Of a DNA stretch of 64,000 bases, positions 1 to 8,219 are shown piece by piece. Made by a program: the position numbers and the translations under genes. Numbering within the stretch: the first letter of the stretch is position 1; the number at the start of each line of letters is the position of its first letter. The notes under the pieces were generated by a model. It did no database searches. It had not been told where the DNA came from and saw nothing but the letters and a program-made list of their open reading frames with translations. Origin of the DNA: Pseudomonas monsensis. Its GTDB lineage: Bacteria; Pseudomonadota; Gammaproteobacteria; Pseudomonadales; Pseudomonadaceae. The stretch lies in assembly GCF_014268495.2 (NCBI RefSeq), contig NZ_CP077087.1, forward strand, positions 2,049,501 through 2,113,500, in the 5' to 3' direction.

Positions 1-532
1 GCGGATGACCGAGGAACATCACTTGACCCAATCCACGCAGTTCAGCGGCGAGCAGGTTCAGCGTGTTCATCTCGATGTGTGCCATTGGCGCGGACGGTTC
101 GGCGAACAGGAGCAACATCCAGCTCATCGCCACGAACGGCGAGGTGTAGGCCGGTATCGAGCGGCTGCGGTACACATGTTTGAGCCACTGCTGAGTGAGC
201 ATCGCGCTCAGGCCGCCAGCCGCCAGAATCAGTGGCGGCAGCAGCGGCGACCAGGGGAAATACAGGCTCAGCAACAAACCGAGCAGCACGCCGTTGTAAC
301 TGAACAATCCGGCCTGGCGATCCGCCTTGGCGTAGTTGCGCCGCTGTGCAGTGAGCAACCCGGCGACGGCACCGAGCAGCGCGCCGGCGAACAGCACCGG
401 CGCCGTCAGCAGGATCGCCAACAGGCACAACAGGCCGCACAACGGATGGCGCTGGAGGAATATCTGACTGAAACCGTTGAGCAAAGCCTCGGCCCAGTCG
501 GGGCAGTGGGTGTTGAAATGATTGGCAGGCAT
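1..532 (-). CDS. Urea transporter family protein, 5' part only
   Basis: The reverse strand encodes an open frame of 177 codons that begins MPANHFNTHCPDW and runs off the left edge, so the C-terminal part is missing. The product is very hydrophobic. It carries the pattern of bacterial urea channels (PF03253): an N-terminal amphipathic helix, a stretch of short hydrophobic helices, then GLFSYNGVLLGLLLS, which resembles the family's GLFGFNGxLVG motif. These proteins are inner-membrane channels for passive urea uptake. The start is the first ATG after a non-coding repeat; no strong ribosome site is evident. Family assignment rests on recognised motifs only. Confidence 0.7.
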   Translation of the reverse strand, partial: MPANHFNTHCPDWAEALLNGFSQIFLQRHPLCGLLCLLAILLTAPVLFAGALLGAVAGLLTAQRRNYAKADRQAGLFSYNGVLLGLLLSLYFPWSPLLPPLILAAGGLSAMLTQQWLKHVYRSRSIPAYTSPFVAMSWMLLLFAEPSAPMAHIEMNTLNLLAAELRGLGQVMFLGHP

Positions 533-580
533 GTTGAGAAAATCTGGGCAGTTGGAAAATCAAAAGGTCTTGCAAGTCAG

Positions 581-715
581 TGTGGCGAGGGGATTTATCC
601 CCGTTGGGCTGCGAAGCGGCCCCCATCGGAGAATGCGGTTTCTCTGTGGAAACCGTCACACCCCTAAAAGCGACGACTGCAGCGCAGCCGAACGGGGATA
701 AATCCCCTCGCCACA
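581..715. repeat. Dispersed intergenic inverted repeat (TGTGGCGAGGGGATTTATCC type)
   Basis: Two perfectly complementary 25-base arms (581-605 and 691-715) enclose about 85 bases. A second, altered copy of the same family lies at 4535-4666. It fills the gap between pyk and the urea transporter gene and probably folds into a long hairpin. Confidence 0.85.
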
Positions 716-731
716 GGTTGTGTAGCTTTCT

Positions 732-2147
732 TTAGATCAAGGTTTCGATACGCAGCGAGTTAGTCGACCCCGGCTGCCCGAATGGCACACCAGCGGTGAT
801 CAGCAGCGTGTCGCCGCGCTCGGCCATGCCTTGGGCCTGGGCGATCTCAAGCGCGGTCGAGCAGACTTCGTCGACCTGACGCAGGCGATCGTTGACCACC
901 GAGTGAATCCCCCACGCGACACTCAAGCGGCGTGCGGTCTGCAGGTTTGGCGTCAGGTTGAGGATCGGCGCTTTCGGCCGTTCCCGCGCCGCACGCAGGG
1001 TCGATGCGCCCGACTCGCTGTAGTTGACCAGCACCGCCACCGGCAGCACGTTGCTGATGCGGCGGATCGCACAGCTGATCGCGTCGGATACGGTTGCTTC
1101 AGCCTTTGGTCGGCTGACGTCGAGCTGCGTCTGATAGTCCGGGCCGTTTTCCACCTGACGGATGATCTTGCTCATCATCTGCACGGCTTCCAGCGGGTAT
1201 TCACCGGACGCGGTTTCCGCCGACAACATCACCGCATCGGCACCCTCGGCCACGGCGTTGGCGACGTCGGTGACCTCGGCGCGGGTTGGCGCCGGGGAGA
1301 AGCGCATCGACTCCAGCATCTGCGTCGCCACCACCACCGGTTTACCCAGTTCGCGGCAGGTGCTGATGATGTTTTTCTGGATCTGCGGCACGCTTTCCGC
1401 CGGCACTTCCACGCCAAGGTCACCACGGGCGACCATGATCGCATCGCTCCGCTCGGCGATTTCACGCAGTTGCTCAACCGCCGACGGCTTCTCGATTTTC
1501 GCCATCAAAAAGGCCTTGTCGCCGATCAGCTCGCGGGCTTCGATGATGTCCTGCGGACGTTGCACGAACGACAGCGCCACCCAGTCCACCCCCAGCTCGA
1601 GGCCGAAGCTCAGGTCGCGGCGATCCTTGGCGGTCAGCGGGCTCAGGTCGAGCACCGCTTGCGGCACGTTCACGCCTTTGCGGTCGGAGAGCTCACCGCC
1701 GTTGAGCACGGTGGTGTCGATCGCGTCGGTGTATTTGCTGACCACCCGCAGGCGCAGTTTGCCGTCATCGAGCAGCAGATCCATACCGGCTTCGAGCGCC
1801 GCAATGATCTCCGGATGTGGCAGGTTCACTCGGCGTTCGTCGCCCGGTGTCGCGTCCAGATCCAGACGGAACGCCTGACCGCGATGCAGTTGCACCTTGC
1901 CGTCAGCGAACTTGCCGACGCGCAGTTTCGGCCCCTGCAAGTCCATCAGAATGCCCAGCGGGTAGTTGAGCTGGCGCTCGACTTCGCGGATCCACTGATA
2001 GCGCTTGGCGTGGTCGGCGTGATCGCCGTGGCTGAAGTTCAGGCGGAAGATATTGACCCCGGCCTCGACCAGCTCACGGATGTCTTCGATGCCATCGACG
2101 GCAGGGCCGAGGGTGGCGAGGATTTTGACCTTTTTATCAGGCGTCAT
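732..2147 (-). CDS. pykF: Pyruvate kinase
   Basis: 471 residues, the usual length for bacterial pyruvate kinase. It converts phosphoenolpyruvate plus ADP to pyruvate plus ATP in the cytoplasm. Visible family marks are the N-terminal KILATLGPA and NFSHGD, the active-site region MAKIEKPSAVEQL with the catalytic lysine, and MVARGDLGVEVP, which binds metal and substrate. It overlaps ttuD by 4 bases (ATGA), so it is translated with it. In this cluster it would finish the route glyoxylate > tartronate semialdehyde > glycerate > 2-phosphoglycerate > pyruvate, while a second pyruvate kinase elsewhere would serve central metabolism (inference). The symbol follows the equivalent gene of Pseudomonas putida clusters; pyk is an equally fair name. 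Confidence 0.95.
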   Translation of the reverse strand: MTPDKKVKILATLGPAVDGIEDIRELVEAGVNIFRLNFSHGDHADHAKRYQWIREVERQLNYPLGILMDLQGPKLRVGKFADGKVQLHRGQAFRLDLDATPGDERRVNLPHPEIIAALEAGMDLLLDDGKLRLRVVSKYTDAIDTTVLNGGELSDRKGVNVPQAVLDLSPLTAKDRRDLSFGLELGVDWVALSFVQRPQDIIEARELIGDKAFLMAKIEKPSAVEQLREIAERSDAIMVARGDLGVEVPAESVPQIQKNIISTCRELGKPVVVATQMLESMRFSPAPTRAEVTDVANAVAEGADAVMLSAETASGEYPLEAVQMMSKIIRQVENGPDYQTQLDVSRPKAEATVSDAISCAIRRISNVLPVAVLVNYSESGASTLRAARERPKAPILNLTPNLQTARRLSVAWGIHSVVNDRLRQVDEVCSTALEIAQAQGMAERGDTLLITAGVPFGQPGSTNSLRIETLI

Positions 2148-3418
2148 GATTTAGAGCTCTCGAGGATCAGAATGGCGCGGAAGTCGTTGACGTTGGTGCG
2201 GGTCGGCTCGGTGACAATCAGCGCATCGAGCGCCTCGAAGTAGCCGTAACCGTTGTTGTTATCCAGCTCGTCGCTGGCGCTCAAACCGAGGGCGGCGGCG
2301 CGGGCGTAGCTGTCCGGGGTCATGATCGCGCCAGCGTTGTCTTCCGAGCCGTCGATGCCGTCGGTGTCACCGGCCAGGGCGTAGACGCCGGGCTGGCCCT
2401 TGAGGCTGTCGGTGAGGCTGAGGAGGAATTCGGCGTTGCGTCCGCCACGGCCATTGCCGCGCACGGTCACGGTGGTTTCGCCGCCGGAGAGAATCACGCA
2501 CGGCGCCGCCAATGGCTGGCCGTGGTTGATGATCTGGCGGGCGATGCCGGCGTGGACCTTGGCCACTTCGCGCGACTCGCCTTCGAGGTCGCCAAGGATC
2601 AGCGTACTGAAACCGGCCTGGCGGCATTTCACCGCAGCGGCATCCAGCGATTGCTGAGGGCGGGCGATCAACTGGAAGTGGCTGCGCGCCAGACTCGGAT
2701 CGCCGGGTTTGACCGTTTCCGACTCAGGGCTTTGCAGCCAGTTACGCACGGAAGCGGGAATCTCGATGCCGTAGCGTTTGATGATCGCCAGTGCTTCGGC
2801 AGACGTGCTTGGATCGGCCACGGTCGGGCCGGACGCGATGACCGTGGCGAGGTCGCCCGGCACATCGGAAATCGCATAGGTATACACCGTGGCTGGCCAG
2901 CAGGCCTTGCCCAGACGCCCGCCCTTGATCGCCGAGAGGTGCTTGCGCACGCAGTTCATCTCGCCGATGGTTGCGCCGGATTTGAGCAGGGCTTTGTTGA
3001 TCGACTGCTTGTCGGCGAGGGTGATGCCTTCGGCCGGCAAGGCGAGGAGGGCAGAGCCGCCACCGGAGAGCAGGAAGATCACACGGTCGTCTTCGGTCAG
3101 GTTACTGACCAGTTCCAGCACGCGTTTGGCCACGGCCAGACCGGCAGCGTCCGGCACCGGATGCGCGGCTTCGACCACTTCGATTTTTTCGCACGGGGCG
3201 CCGTGACCGTAACGGGTCACCACGAGGCCCGAGACGTCACCCTGCCAGCAGCGCTCGACCACTTGCGCCATCGCGGCGGCCGCTTTGCCGGCGCCGATGA
3301 CGATGACTCGGCCAGTGCGATCGGCAGGCAGATGAGCTTCGAGGACCTGGTTCGGATGGGCCGCGTCGATGGCTGTGGCAAACAGCTCGCGCAGCAGTTG
3401 TTGCGGATCGACCGACAT
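2144..3418 (-). CDS. ttuD: Glycerate 2-kinase / hydroxypyruvate reductase family (MOFRL)
   Basis: 424 residues with an N-terminal DUF4147 domain (FLLSGGGSALLALP, NCVRKHLSAIKGGRLG) and a C-terminal MOFRL domain (GGRNAEFLLSL, GDTDGIDGSEDNAGA). Members are often named hydroxypyruvate reductase TtuD, but the fold is that of GckA glycerate 2-kinase, which makes 2-phosphoglycerate from D-glycerate and ATP. That activity fits its position between the tartronate semialdehyde reductase gene and pyruvate kinase. The start ATG is preceded by GGAG on the reverse strand. It overlaps pyk by 4 bases. A REP pair separates it from glxR, so it may be read from the upstream promoter through the REP. Confidence 0.9.
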   Translation of the reverse strand: MSVDPQQLLRELFATAIDAAHPNQVLEAHLPADRTGRVIVIGAGKAAAAMAQVVERCWQGDVSGLVVTRYGHGAPCEKIEVVEAAHPVPDAAGLAVAKRVLELVSNLTEDDRVIFLLSGGGSALLALPAEGITLADKQSINKALLKSGATIGEMNCVRKHLSAIKGGRLGKACWPATVYTYAISDVPGDLATVIASGPTVADPSTSAEALAIIKRYGIEIPASVRNWLQSPESETVKPGDPSLARSHFQLIARPQQSLDAAAVKCRQAGFSTLILGDLEGESREVAKVHAGIARQIINHGQPLAAPCVILSGGETTVTVRGNGRGGRNAEFLLSLTDSLKGQPGVYALAGDTDGIDGSEDNAGAIMTPDSYARAAALGLSASDELDNNNGYGYFEALDALIVTEPTRTNVNDFRAILILESSKS

Positions 3419-3478
3419 GGCGGGCTCCCGGAATTCTTGTTATTGGAGTGGAGCGACAACGGTGCAGCAACCCGGTCT

Positions 3479-3567
3479 CTGTGGGAGCTGGCTTGCCAGC
3501 GATTCAGGCGCTGCGGTCCTTCAGAAAAACCGAGTCGATGCCATCGCGGGCAAGCCCGCTCCCACAG
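3479..3567. repeat. REP pair (GTGGGAGCTGGCTTGCCAGCGAT type)
   Basis: CTGTGGGAGCTGGCTTGCCA at the left is answered by an inverted GGGCAAGCCCGCTCCCACAG at the right, about 40 bases apart. It lies between ttuD and glxR within the glyoxylate operon. Confidence 0.85.
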
Positions 3568-3588
3568 GGAGCGAGCCAGAAGTGAAGA

Positions 3589-4482
3589 TTATTTGTTGTC
3601 GCGAATCGAGAAGTTGGCCATGTGTTCCAGACCCTTGATCAGCGCCGAGTGGTCCCAGTTGCTGCCACCGATGGCCGCACAGGTGCTGAACACTTGCTGG
3701 GCGTTGGCGGTGTTCGGCAGGTTGATGTTCAGTTCCTTGGCGCCTTGCAGGGCCAGGTTCAGGTCCTTCTGGTGCAGGCTGATGCGGAAGCCCGGATCGA
3801 AGGTGCCCTTGATCATGCGCTCGCCGTGCACTTCGAGGATCTTCGACGAAGCGAAACCGCCCATCAGTGCTTCACGCACCTTGGCCGGATCGGCACCGTT
3901 TTTCGAGGCGAACAACAGCGCTTCGGCCACGGCCTGAATGTTCAGCGCGACGATGATCTGGTTAGCGACCTTGGCGGTCTGACCGTCGCCATTGCCACCG
4001 ACCAGGGTGATGTTTTTGCCCATGGCCTGGAACAGCGGCAGTGCGCGTTCGAACGCATCGGCGTCGCCACCGACCATGATGCTCAGGGTCGCCGCCTTGG
4101 CGCCGACTTCACCGCCGGATACCGGGGCGTCGAGGTACTGCGCGCCTTTTTCGTTGATTTTCTTGGCGAAGGCCTTGGTGGCGGTCGGCGAGATCGAGCT
4201 CATGTCGATCACCACTTTGCCTTTGCCGATACCGGCGGCAACGCCGTCGGCGCGGAACAGCACGTCGTCGACCTGCGGGGTGTCCGGAACCATGACGATG
4301 ATGAATTCAGCTTCCTGCGCCACTTCGCGCGGGTTGGCCAGGGCGACGGCGCCAGCGGCAACCAGGTCGGCAGGCGCGGCGTCGTGGTGCGCCGACAGGA
4401 ACAGGCTGTGACCGGCTTTCTGCAGGTTCGCCGCCATTGGGTGGCCCATGATGCCGGTGCCGATAAATCCGATTTTAGCCAT
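3589..4482 (-). CDS. glxR: 2-hydroxy-3-oxopropionate (tartronate semialdehyde) reductase
   Basis: 297 residues. It reduces tartronate semialdehyde, the product of Gcl, to D-glycerate with NAD(P)H. The beta-hydroxyacid dehydrogenase pattern is clear: Rossmann motif GFIGTGIMGHPMAANL at the N-terminus, DAPVSGGEVGAKAATLSIMVGG in the substrate-binding region (quoted in part: DAPVSGGEVGA), and KVANQIIVALNIQAVAEAL with the catalytic lysine. The start at 4482 is preferred over an in-frame ATG 12 codons upstream because AGAGGA sits 6 bases before it and the family begins with MAKIGFIG. Just 5' of that ribosome site lies AAAAACAA, a possible Hfq/Crc target. Confidence 0.94.
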   Translation of the reverse strand: MAKIGFIGTGIMGHPMAANLQKAGHSLFLSAHHDAAPADLVAAGAVALANPREVAQEAEFIIVMVPDTPQVDDVLFRADGVAAGIGKGKVVIDMSSISPTATKAFAKKINEKGAQYLDAPVSGGEVGAKAATLSIMVGGDADAFERALPLFQAMGKNITLVGGNGDGQTAKVANQIIVALNIQAVAEALLFASKNGADPAKVREALMGGFASSKILEVHGERMIKGTFDPGFRISLHQKDLNLALQGAKELNINLPNTANAQQVFSTCAAIGGSNWDHSALIKGLEHMANFSIRDNK

Positions 4483-4494
4483 GAGAAAATCCTC

Positions 4495-4502
4495 TTGTTT
4501 TT
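4495..4502 (-). promoter_or_regulatory. Possible Hfq/Crc (CA-motif) target before glxR
   Basis: On the coding strand the sequence AAAAACAA matches the AANAANAA consensus exactly and touches the AGAGGA ribosome site of glxR. Hfq/Crc binding at such sites represses translation of secondary carbon-source genes in Pseudomonas. Binding here is inference. Confidence 0.4.
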
Positions 4503-4534
4503 GTCTTGCTCCCAACACCGAGTCGGTGAGCTTT

Positions 4535-4666
4535 TGTGGCGAGGGGATTTATCCCCGATGGGCAGCGAAGCTGCCCCAGATTTTTTGCAATGCGCGGGTG
4601 TAGCTATTACGACTGCTGCGCAGCCGAACGGGGCGGTGCGACGATTCGCTAAATCCCCTCGCCACA
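4535..4666. repeat. Dispersed intergenic inverted repeat, altered copy
   Basis: Same family as 581-715. The left arm TGTGGCGAGGGGATTTATCC is intact, but the right arm is split by about 17 extra bases between AACGGGG and AAATCCCCTCGCCACA. It lies between glxR and hyi. Confidence 0.8.
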
Positions 4667-4684
4667 CGGGCTATGCGTGGTCAA

Positions 4685-5467
4685 TCAGATTGCGTTGTGG
4701 GTTTTCAGCCAGCCGAGGCCCGCTTCAGTGGTGGTCAGCGGCTTGTACTCGCAACCCACCCAACCCTGATAACCGATGCGATCGAGGTGTTCGAACAGGA
4801 AGCGGTAGTTGATCTCGCCAGTGCCCGGCTCGTTGCGCCCCGGATTGTCCGCGAGCTGCACGTGGTTGATCTCGCCCAGGTGCGATTGCAGGGTGCGGGC
4901 CAGATCGCCCTCCATGATTTGCATGTGGTAGATGTCGTATTGCAGGAACAGATTGGCGCTGCCGACCTGCTCGCGGATCGACAGGGCTTGCGCCGTGTTG
5001 TTCAGGTAGAAGCCCGGAATGTCGCGGGTGTTGATCGCTTCCATCACCAGTTTGATGCCCGCTGCCTGCAGCTTGTCGGCGGCGTATTTCAGGTTGGCGA
5101 CGAAGGTTCTTTCCACGGTGGCATCGTCGACGCCTTGCGGGCGGATACCGGCCAGGCAGTTGACCTGAGTGTTGCCCAGCACTTGCGCGTAGGCGATCGC
5201 CAGATCGACACCGGCGCGGAATTCTTCAACCCGGTCCGGCAGGCAGGCGATACCGCGCTCGCCCTTGGCCCAGTCACCGGCCGGCAGGTTGAACAGCACT
5301 TGGGTCAGACCGTTGGCGTCGAGCCTGGCCTTGATTTCGGCGGAGCTGAAGTCGTACGGGAACAGGTATTCCACACCACTGAAACCGGCCTTGGCGGCGG
5401 CGTCGAAACGGGCAAGGAAATCCTGTTCGGTGAACAGCATGGACAGGTTGGCTGCGAAACGCGGCAT
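4685..5467 (-). CDS. hyi: Hydroxypyruvate isomerase
   Basis: 260 residues, the normal size. It interconverts hydroxypyruvate and tartronate semialdehyde. It belongs to the AP-endonuclease-2 TIM-barrel superfamily, with acidic metal ligands spread over the barrel; VMEAINTRDIPGFYLN and QYDIYHMQIMEGDL are typical Hyi segments, and the N-terminus MPRFAANLSMLFTEQDFLARF is near-standard (MPRFAANLSMLF). GGAG on the reverse strand precedes the ATG. It lies 89 bases downstream of gcl and a repeat separates it from glxR, in the conserved order gcl-hyi-glxR. Confidence 0.95.
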   Translation of the reverse strand: MPRFAANLSMLFTEQDFLARFDAAAKAGFSGVEYLFPYDFSSAEIKARLDANGLTQVLFNLPAGDWAKGERGIACLPDRVEEFRAGVDLAIAYAQVLGNTQVNCLAGIRPQGVDDATVERTFVANLKYAADKLQAAGIKLVMEAINTRDIPGFYLNNTAQALSIREQVGSANLFLQYDIYHMQIMEGDLARTLQSHLGEINHVQLADNPGRNEPGTGEINYRFLFEHLDRIGYQGWVGCEYKPLTTTEAGLGWLKTHNAI

Positions 5468-5556
5468 GGTGGTCTCCTAAAAACGCATGTGACACGGTTG
5501 ATCAGACTGAACGCGATCAAGTCCCCTCTCCCGGAGGAAGAGGGGGCCAATTACGT

Positions 5557-7332
5557 TTAGTCGAGCAGCGAAATCGCCGTTGGCGCATCGTTGCCGACCA
5601 GCGCCAGGTCTTCGAATTCATTGACGGCGTTGATCTCGGTCCCCATGGAGATGTTGGTCACACGCTCCAGGATGATTTCGACGATCACCGGCACCTTGAA
5701 CTCTTCGATCATCTGTTCGGCCTTGCGCAGGGCAGGGGCGATTTCCGAGGGTTCGAACACACGCAGCGCCTTGCAGCCCAGGCCTTCGGCGACTGCGATG
5801 TGGTCAACCCCGTAACCGTTGAGTTCCGGCGCGTTCAGGTTATCGAAGGACAGCTGCACGCAGTAGTCCATTTCGAACCCGCGCTGGGCCTGGCGGATCA
5901 GGCCCAGGTACGAGTTGTTCACCACAACGTGGATGTACGGCAGTTTGAACTGAGCGCCGACCGCCAGCTCCTCGATCATGAACTGGAAGTCATAGTCCCC
6001 CGACAGGGCCACGACTTTACGGCTCGGATCGGCCTTGACCACGCCCAGCGCTGCCGGAATGGTCCAGCCCAACGGGCCGGCCTGACCGCAGTTGATCCAG
6101 TGACGCGGCTTGTAGACGTGCAGGAACTGCGCGCCGGCAATCTGCGACAGACCAATGGTGCTGACGTAGCAGGTGTCTTTGCCGAACACCTGGTTCATCT
6201 CTTCGTAAACGCGCTGCGGCTTGACCGGCACGTTGTCGAAGTGGGTCTTGCGGTGCAGGCTGGACTTGCGCTGCTGGCAATCCTGCAGCCAGGCAGAGCG
6301 GTTTTTCAGCTTGCCGGCGGCTTGCCATTCACGCGCCACTTCGATGAACACGGTCAGCGCGGCAGCAGCGTCGGACACGATGCCCAGGTCCGGGGTGAAC
6401 ACGCGGCCGATCTGCGTGCCTTCGATGTCGACGTGAATGAACTTGCGACCTTCGGTGTACACATCGACCGAACCGGTGTGACGGTTGGCCCAGCGGTTAC
6501 CGATGCCCAGTACCACGTCGGATTTCAGCATCGTCGCGTTGCCGTAACGGTGCGACGTCTGCAGACCGACCATGCCGACCATCAGCGGGTGATCGTCCGG
6601 GATGGTGCCCCAGCCCATGAGGGTCGGGATGACCGGGATCCCGGTCAGCTCAGCGAATTCAACCAGCAGATCGCTGGCATCGGCGTTGATGATGCCGCCA
6701 CCGGCCACCAGCAATGGACGCTCGGCCTGATCCAGCAACGCCAAAGCTTTTTCAACCTGAACGCGGGTCGCAGTCGGCTTGGCCAGCGGCAGCGGCTGGT
6801 AAGCGTCGATGTCGAATTCGATCTCGGCCATCTGCACGTCGAACGGCAGGTCGATCAGCACTGGGCCTGGACGGCCGGAGCGCATTTCATAGAAAGCTTT
6901 CTGGAACGCGTAAGGCACCTGGCCCGGCTCCAGAACTGTGGTCGCCCACTTGGTGACGGGCTTGACGATGCTGGTGATGTCGACCGCCTGGAAGTCTTCC
7001 TTGTGCATACGGGCGCGGGGTGCCTGGCCGGTAATGCAGAGGATGGGGATCGAGTCGGCCGAGGCGCTGTAGAGCCCGGTGACCATGTCGGTACCGGCAG
7101 GGCCGGAAGTACCGATGCACACGCCGATGTTGCCGGCCTTGGTGCGGGTGTAACCCTCGGCCATGTGCGACGCGCCTTCGACGTGGCGAGCGAGGACGTG
7201 ATCGATGCCACCGACTTTCTGCAAGGCGGAGTACAGCGGGTTGATCGCAGCGCCGGGAATGCCAAAGGCGGTATCAACCCCTTCACGGCGCATCACCAGA
7301 ACGGCGGCTTCGATTGCTCTCATTTTGCTCAT
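5557..7332 (-). CDS. gcl: Glyoxylate carboligase
   Basis: 591 residues, as in E. coli Gcl. This thiamine-diphosphate enzyme joins two glyoxylates to give tartronate semialdehyde and CO2. The N-terminal pyrimidine-binding domain contains GIPGAAINPLYSAL and ARHVEGASHMAEGY; residue 51 is valine where nearly all related enzymes have glutamate, a known hallmark of Gcl. The C-terminal cofactor motif GDYDFQF...NNSYLGLI is present. The start at 7332 (MSKMRAIEA) is chosen over an ATG 27 codons upstream: the family starts here and AAAGAGG precedes it. Expression is probably controlled at the TTGTATACAA palindromes in the upstream gap, perhaps by a GntR-type regulator (inference). Confidence 0.97.
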   Translation of the reverse strand: MSKMRAIEAAVLVMRREGVDTAFGIPGAAINPLYSALQKVGGIDHVLARHVEGASHMAEGYTRTKAGNIGVCIGTSGPAGTDMVTGLYSASADSIPILCITGQAPRARMHKEDFQAVDITSIVKPVTKWATTVLEPGQVPYAFQKAFYEMRSGRPGPVLIDLPFDVQMAEIEFDIDAYQPLPLAKPTATRVQVEKALALLDQAERPLLVAGGGIINADASDLLVEFAELTGIPVIPTLMGWGTIPDDHPLMVGMVGLQTSHRYGNATMLKSDVVLGIGNRWANRHTGSVDVYTEGRKFIHVDIEGTQIGRVFTPDLGIVSDAAAALTVFIEVAREWQAAGKLKNRSAWLQDCQQRKSSLHRKTHFDNVPVKPQRVYEEMNQVFGKDTCYVSTIGLSQIAGAQFLHVYKPRHWINCGQAGPLGWTIPAALGVVKADPSRKVVALSGDYDFQFMIEELAVGAQFKLPYIHVVVNNSYLGLIRQAQRGFEMDYCVQLSFDNLNAPELNGYGVDHIAVAEGLGCKALRVFEPSEIAPALRKAEQMIEEFKVPVIVEIILERVTNISMGTEINAVNEFEDLALVGNDAPTAISLLD

Positions 7333-7359
7333 GGTTTTGTGCCTCTTTACGTTTTGTAA

Positions 7360-7369
7360 TTGTATACAA
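7360..7369. promoter_or_regulatory. Palindrome TTGTATACAA, operator candidate near gcl
   Basis: A perfect 10-base palindrome 28 bases before the gcl start codon. An identical copy lies at 7498-7507, 138 bases away centre to centre, near the divergent glcG-like gene. Palindromes of this TGTATACA kind are typical of FadR/VanR-class GntR repressors. P. putida has a repressor GclR for this pathway, but whether this is its site is inference. Confidence 0.55.
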
Positions 7370-7497
7370 GTGGCTTTGCGCAGAGTGTATTCACGGCGGA
7401 CGGCGCAGGTCAATCCATTTTCTCAAGCGCCTGTTTCATTCGTCGGAAGCCGTATCTACTGTGGCTTTTCGTCGCATGTGGCGCTTTTCGAGAATTA

Positions 7498-7507
7498 TTG
7501 TATACAA
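7498..7507. promoter_or_regulatory. Palindrome TTGTATACAA, second operator candidate
   Basis: Identical to 7360-7369, about 94 bases before the start of the glcG-like gene. Two identical sites in a 268-base divergent gap suggest joint control of both genes, possibly by looping. Confidence 0.55.
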
Positions 7508-7600
7508 AAAAATAACTCATTGTGTTCTATTTGTTGCATCGGACTGCGGCACAAAACCGCAGCCCCCCGACTTTCCCAATAACAAAATGAGGACGGCACC

Positions 7601-8041
7601 ATGAGCGCTTTAACCTTGAAAGTCGCAGTCAACCTGGTCAACGAAGCCATCAGCGCCGGGCGAGCTGTCAACGCTGCGCCGCTGACCATTGCGGTACTCG
7701 ATACCGGCGGCCACCTGATCACCCTGCAACGCGAAGACGGCGCCAGTCTGCTGCGCCCGCAGATCGCCATCGGCAAAGCCTGGGGCGCTATCGCCTTGGG
7801 CAAGGGCTCACGCCTGCTGGCGCTGGACGCCCAACAACGCCCGGCCTTTATCGCCGCACTCAACAGCATGGGCCAGGGCAGCGTCGTCCCGGCCCCGGGC
7901 GGGGTGTTGGTTCGCGATCAGGCGGGGAATGTGCTGGGAGCGATCGGCATCAGCGGCGATCTGTCGGATATTGATGAGCAGGTGGCGATCAGGGCAGTGG
8001 AGGCGCTGGAGTTGAAGGCGGATGCGGGGGTGGCGGCTTGA
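7601..8041 (+). CDS. glcG: GlcG/HbpS family heme-binding-type protein
   Basis: 146 residues of the PF03928 fold (GlcG/HbpS). The conserved PLTIAVLDTGGHLITLQREDG segment (core AVLDTGGHL) and PGGVLVRDQAGNVLGAIGISGD (core GAIGISGD) are visible. GlcG is co-encoded with glycolate oxidase in E. coli; the exact biochemical role is not known, and related proteins bind or degrade heme. There is no signal peptide, so it should be cytoplasmic. It is divergent from gcl with shared palindromes, which ties it to glyoxylate/glycolate use. The start follows GAGG by 7 bases. Confidence 0.8.
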   Translation: MSALTLKVAVNLVNEAISAGRAVNAAPLTIAVLDTGGHLITLQREDGASLLRPQIAIGKAWGAIALGKGSRLLALDAQQRPAFIAALNSMGQGSVVPAPGGVLVRDQAGNVLGAIGISGDLSDIDEQVAIRAVEALELKADAGVAA

Positions 8042-8064
8042 TCAGTAGCGTCTGAAGTAAAGCA

Positions 8065-8150
8065 ATCGCTGGCAAGCTCCCACAAGGTTTTGTGTCGTTC
8101 ACAAATTTTGTATTCAACATCAAAACTGTGGGAGCTGGCTTGCCAGCGAT
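8065..8150. repeat. REP pair left of the RAYT gene
   Basis: Inverted pair: ATCGCTGGCAAGCTCCCACA (missing an internal CCA relative to the other copies) and CTGTGGGAGCTGGCTTGCCA followed by GCGAT, about 40 bases apart. It is the left neighbour of the RAYT transposase. Confidence 0.88.
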
Positions 8151-8219
8151 GGCGGCCTGACTGACATATCAAGATAAAAGACGGCCGAGCCAGATGGGGC
8201 GCTGCGGTCTAGCCTTCTG

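Noticed and set aside
42..659. 205-codon minus-strand frame starting at 659
   Set aside because: It starts inside the dispersed repeat and is Arg/Pro/Ala-rich; the correct frame in this stretch is the urea transporter starting at 532.
4209..4667. Minus-strand frame reading through the repeat into glxR
   Set aside because: Encoded by the repeat and then out of frame with glxR, which is well supported.
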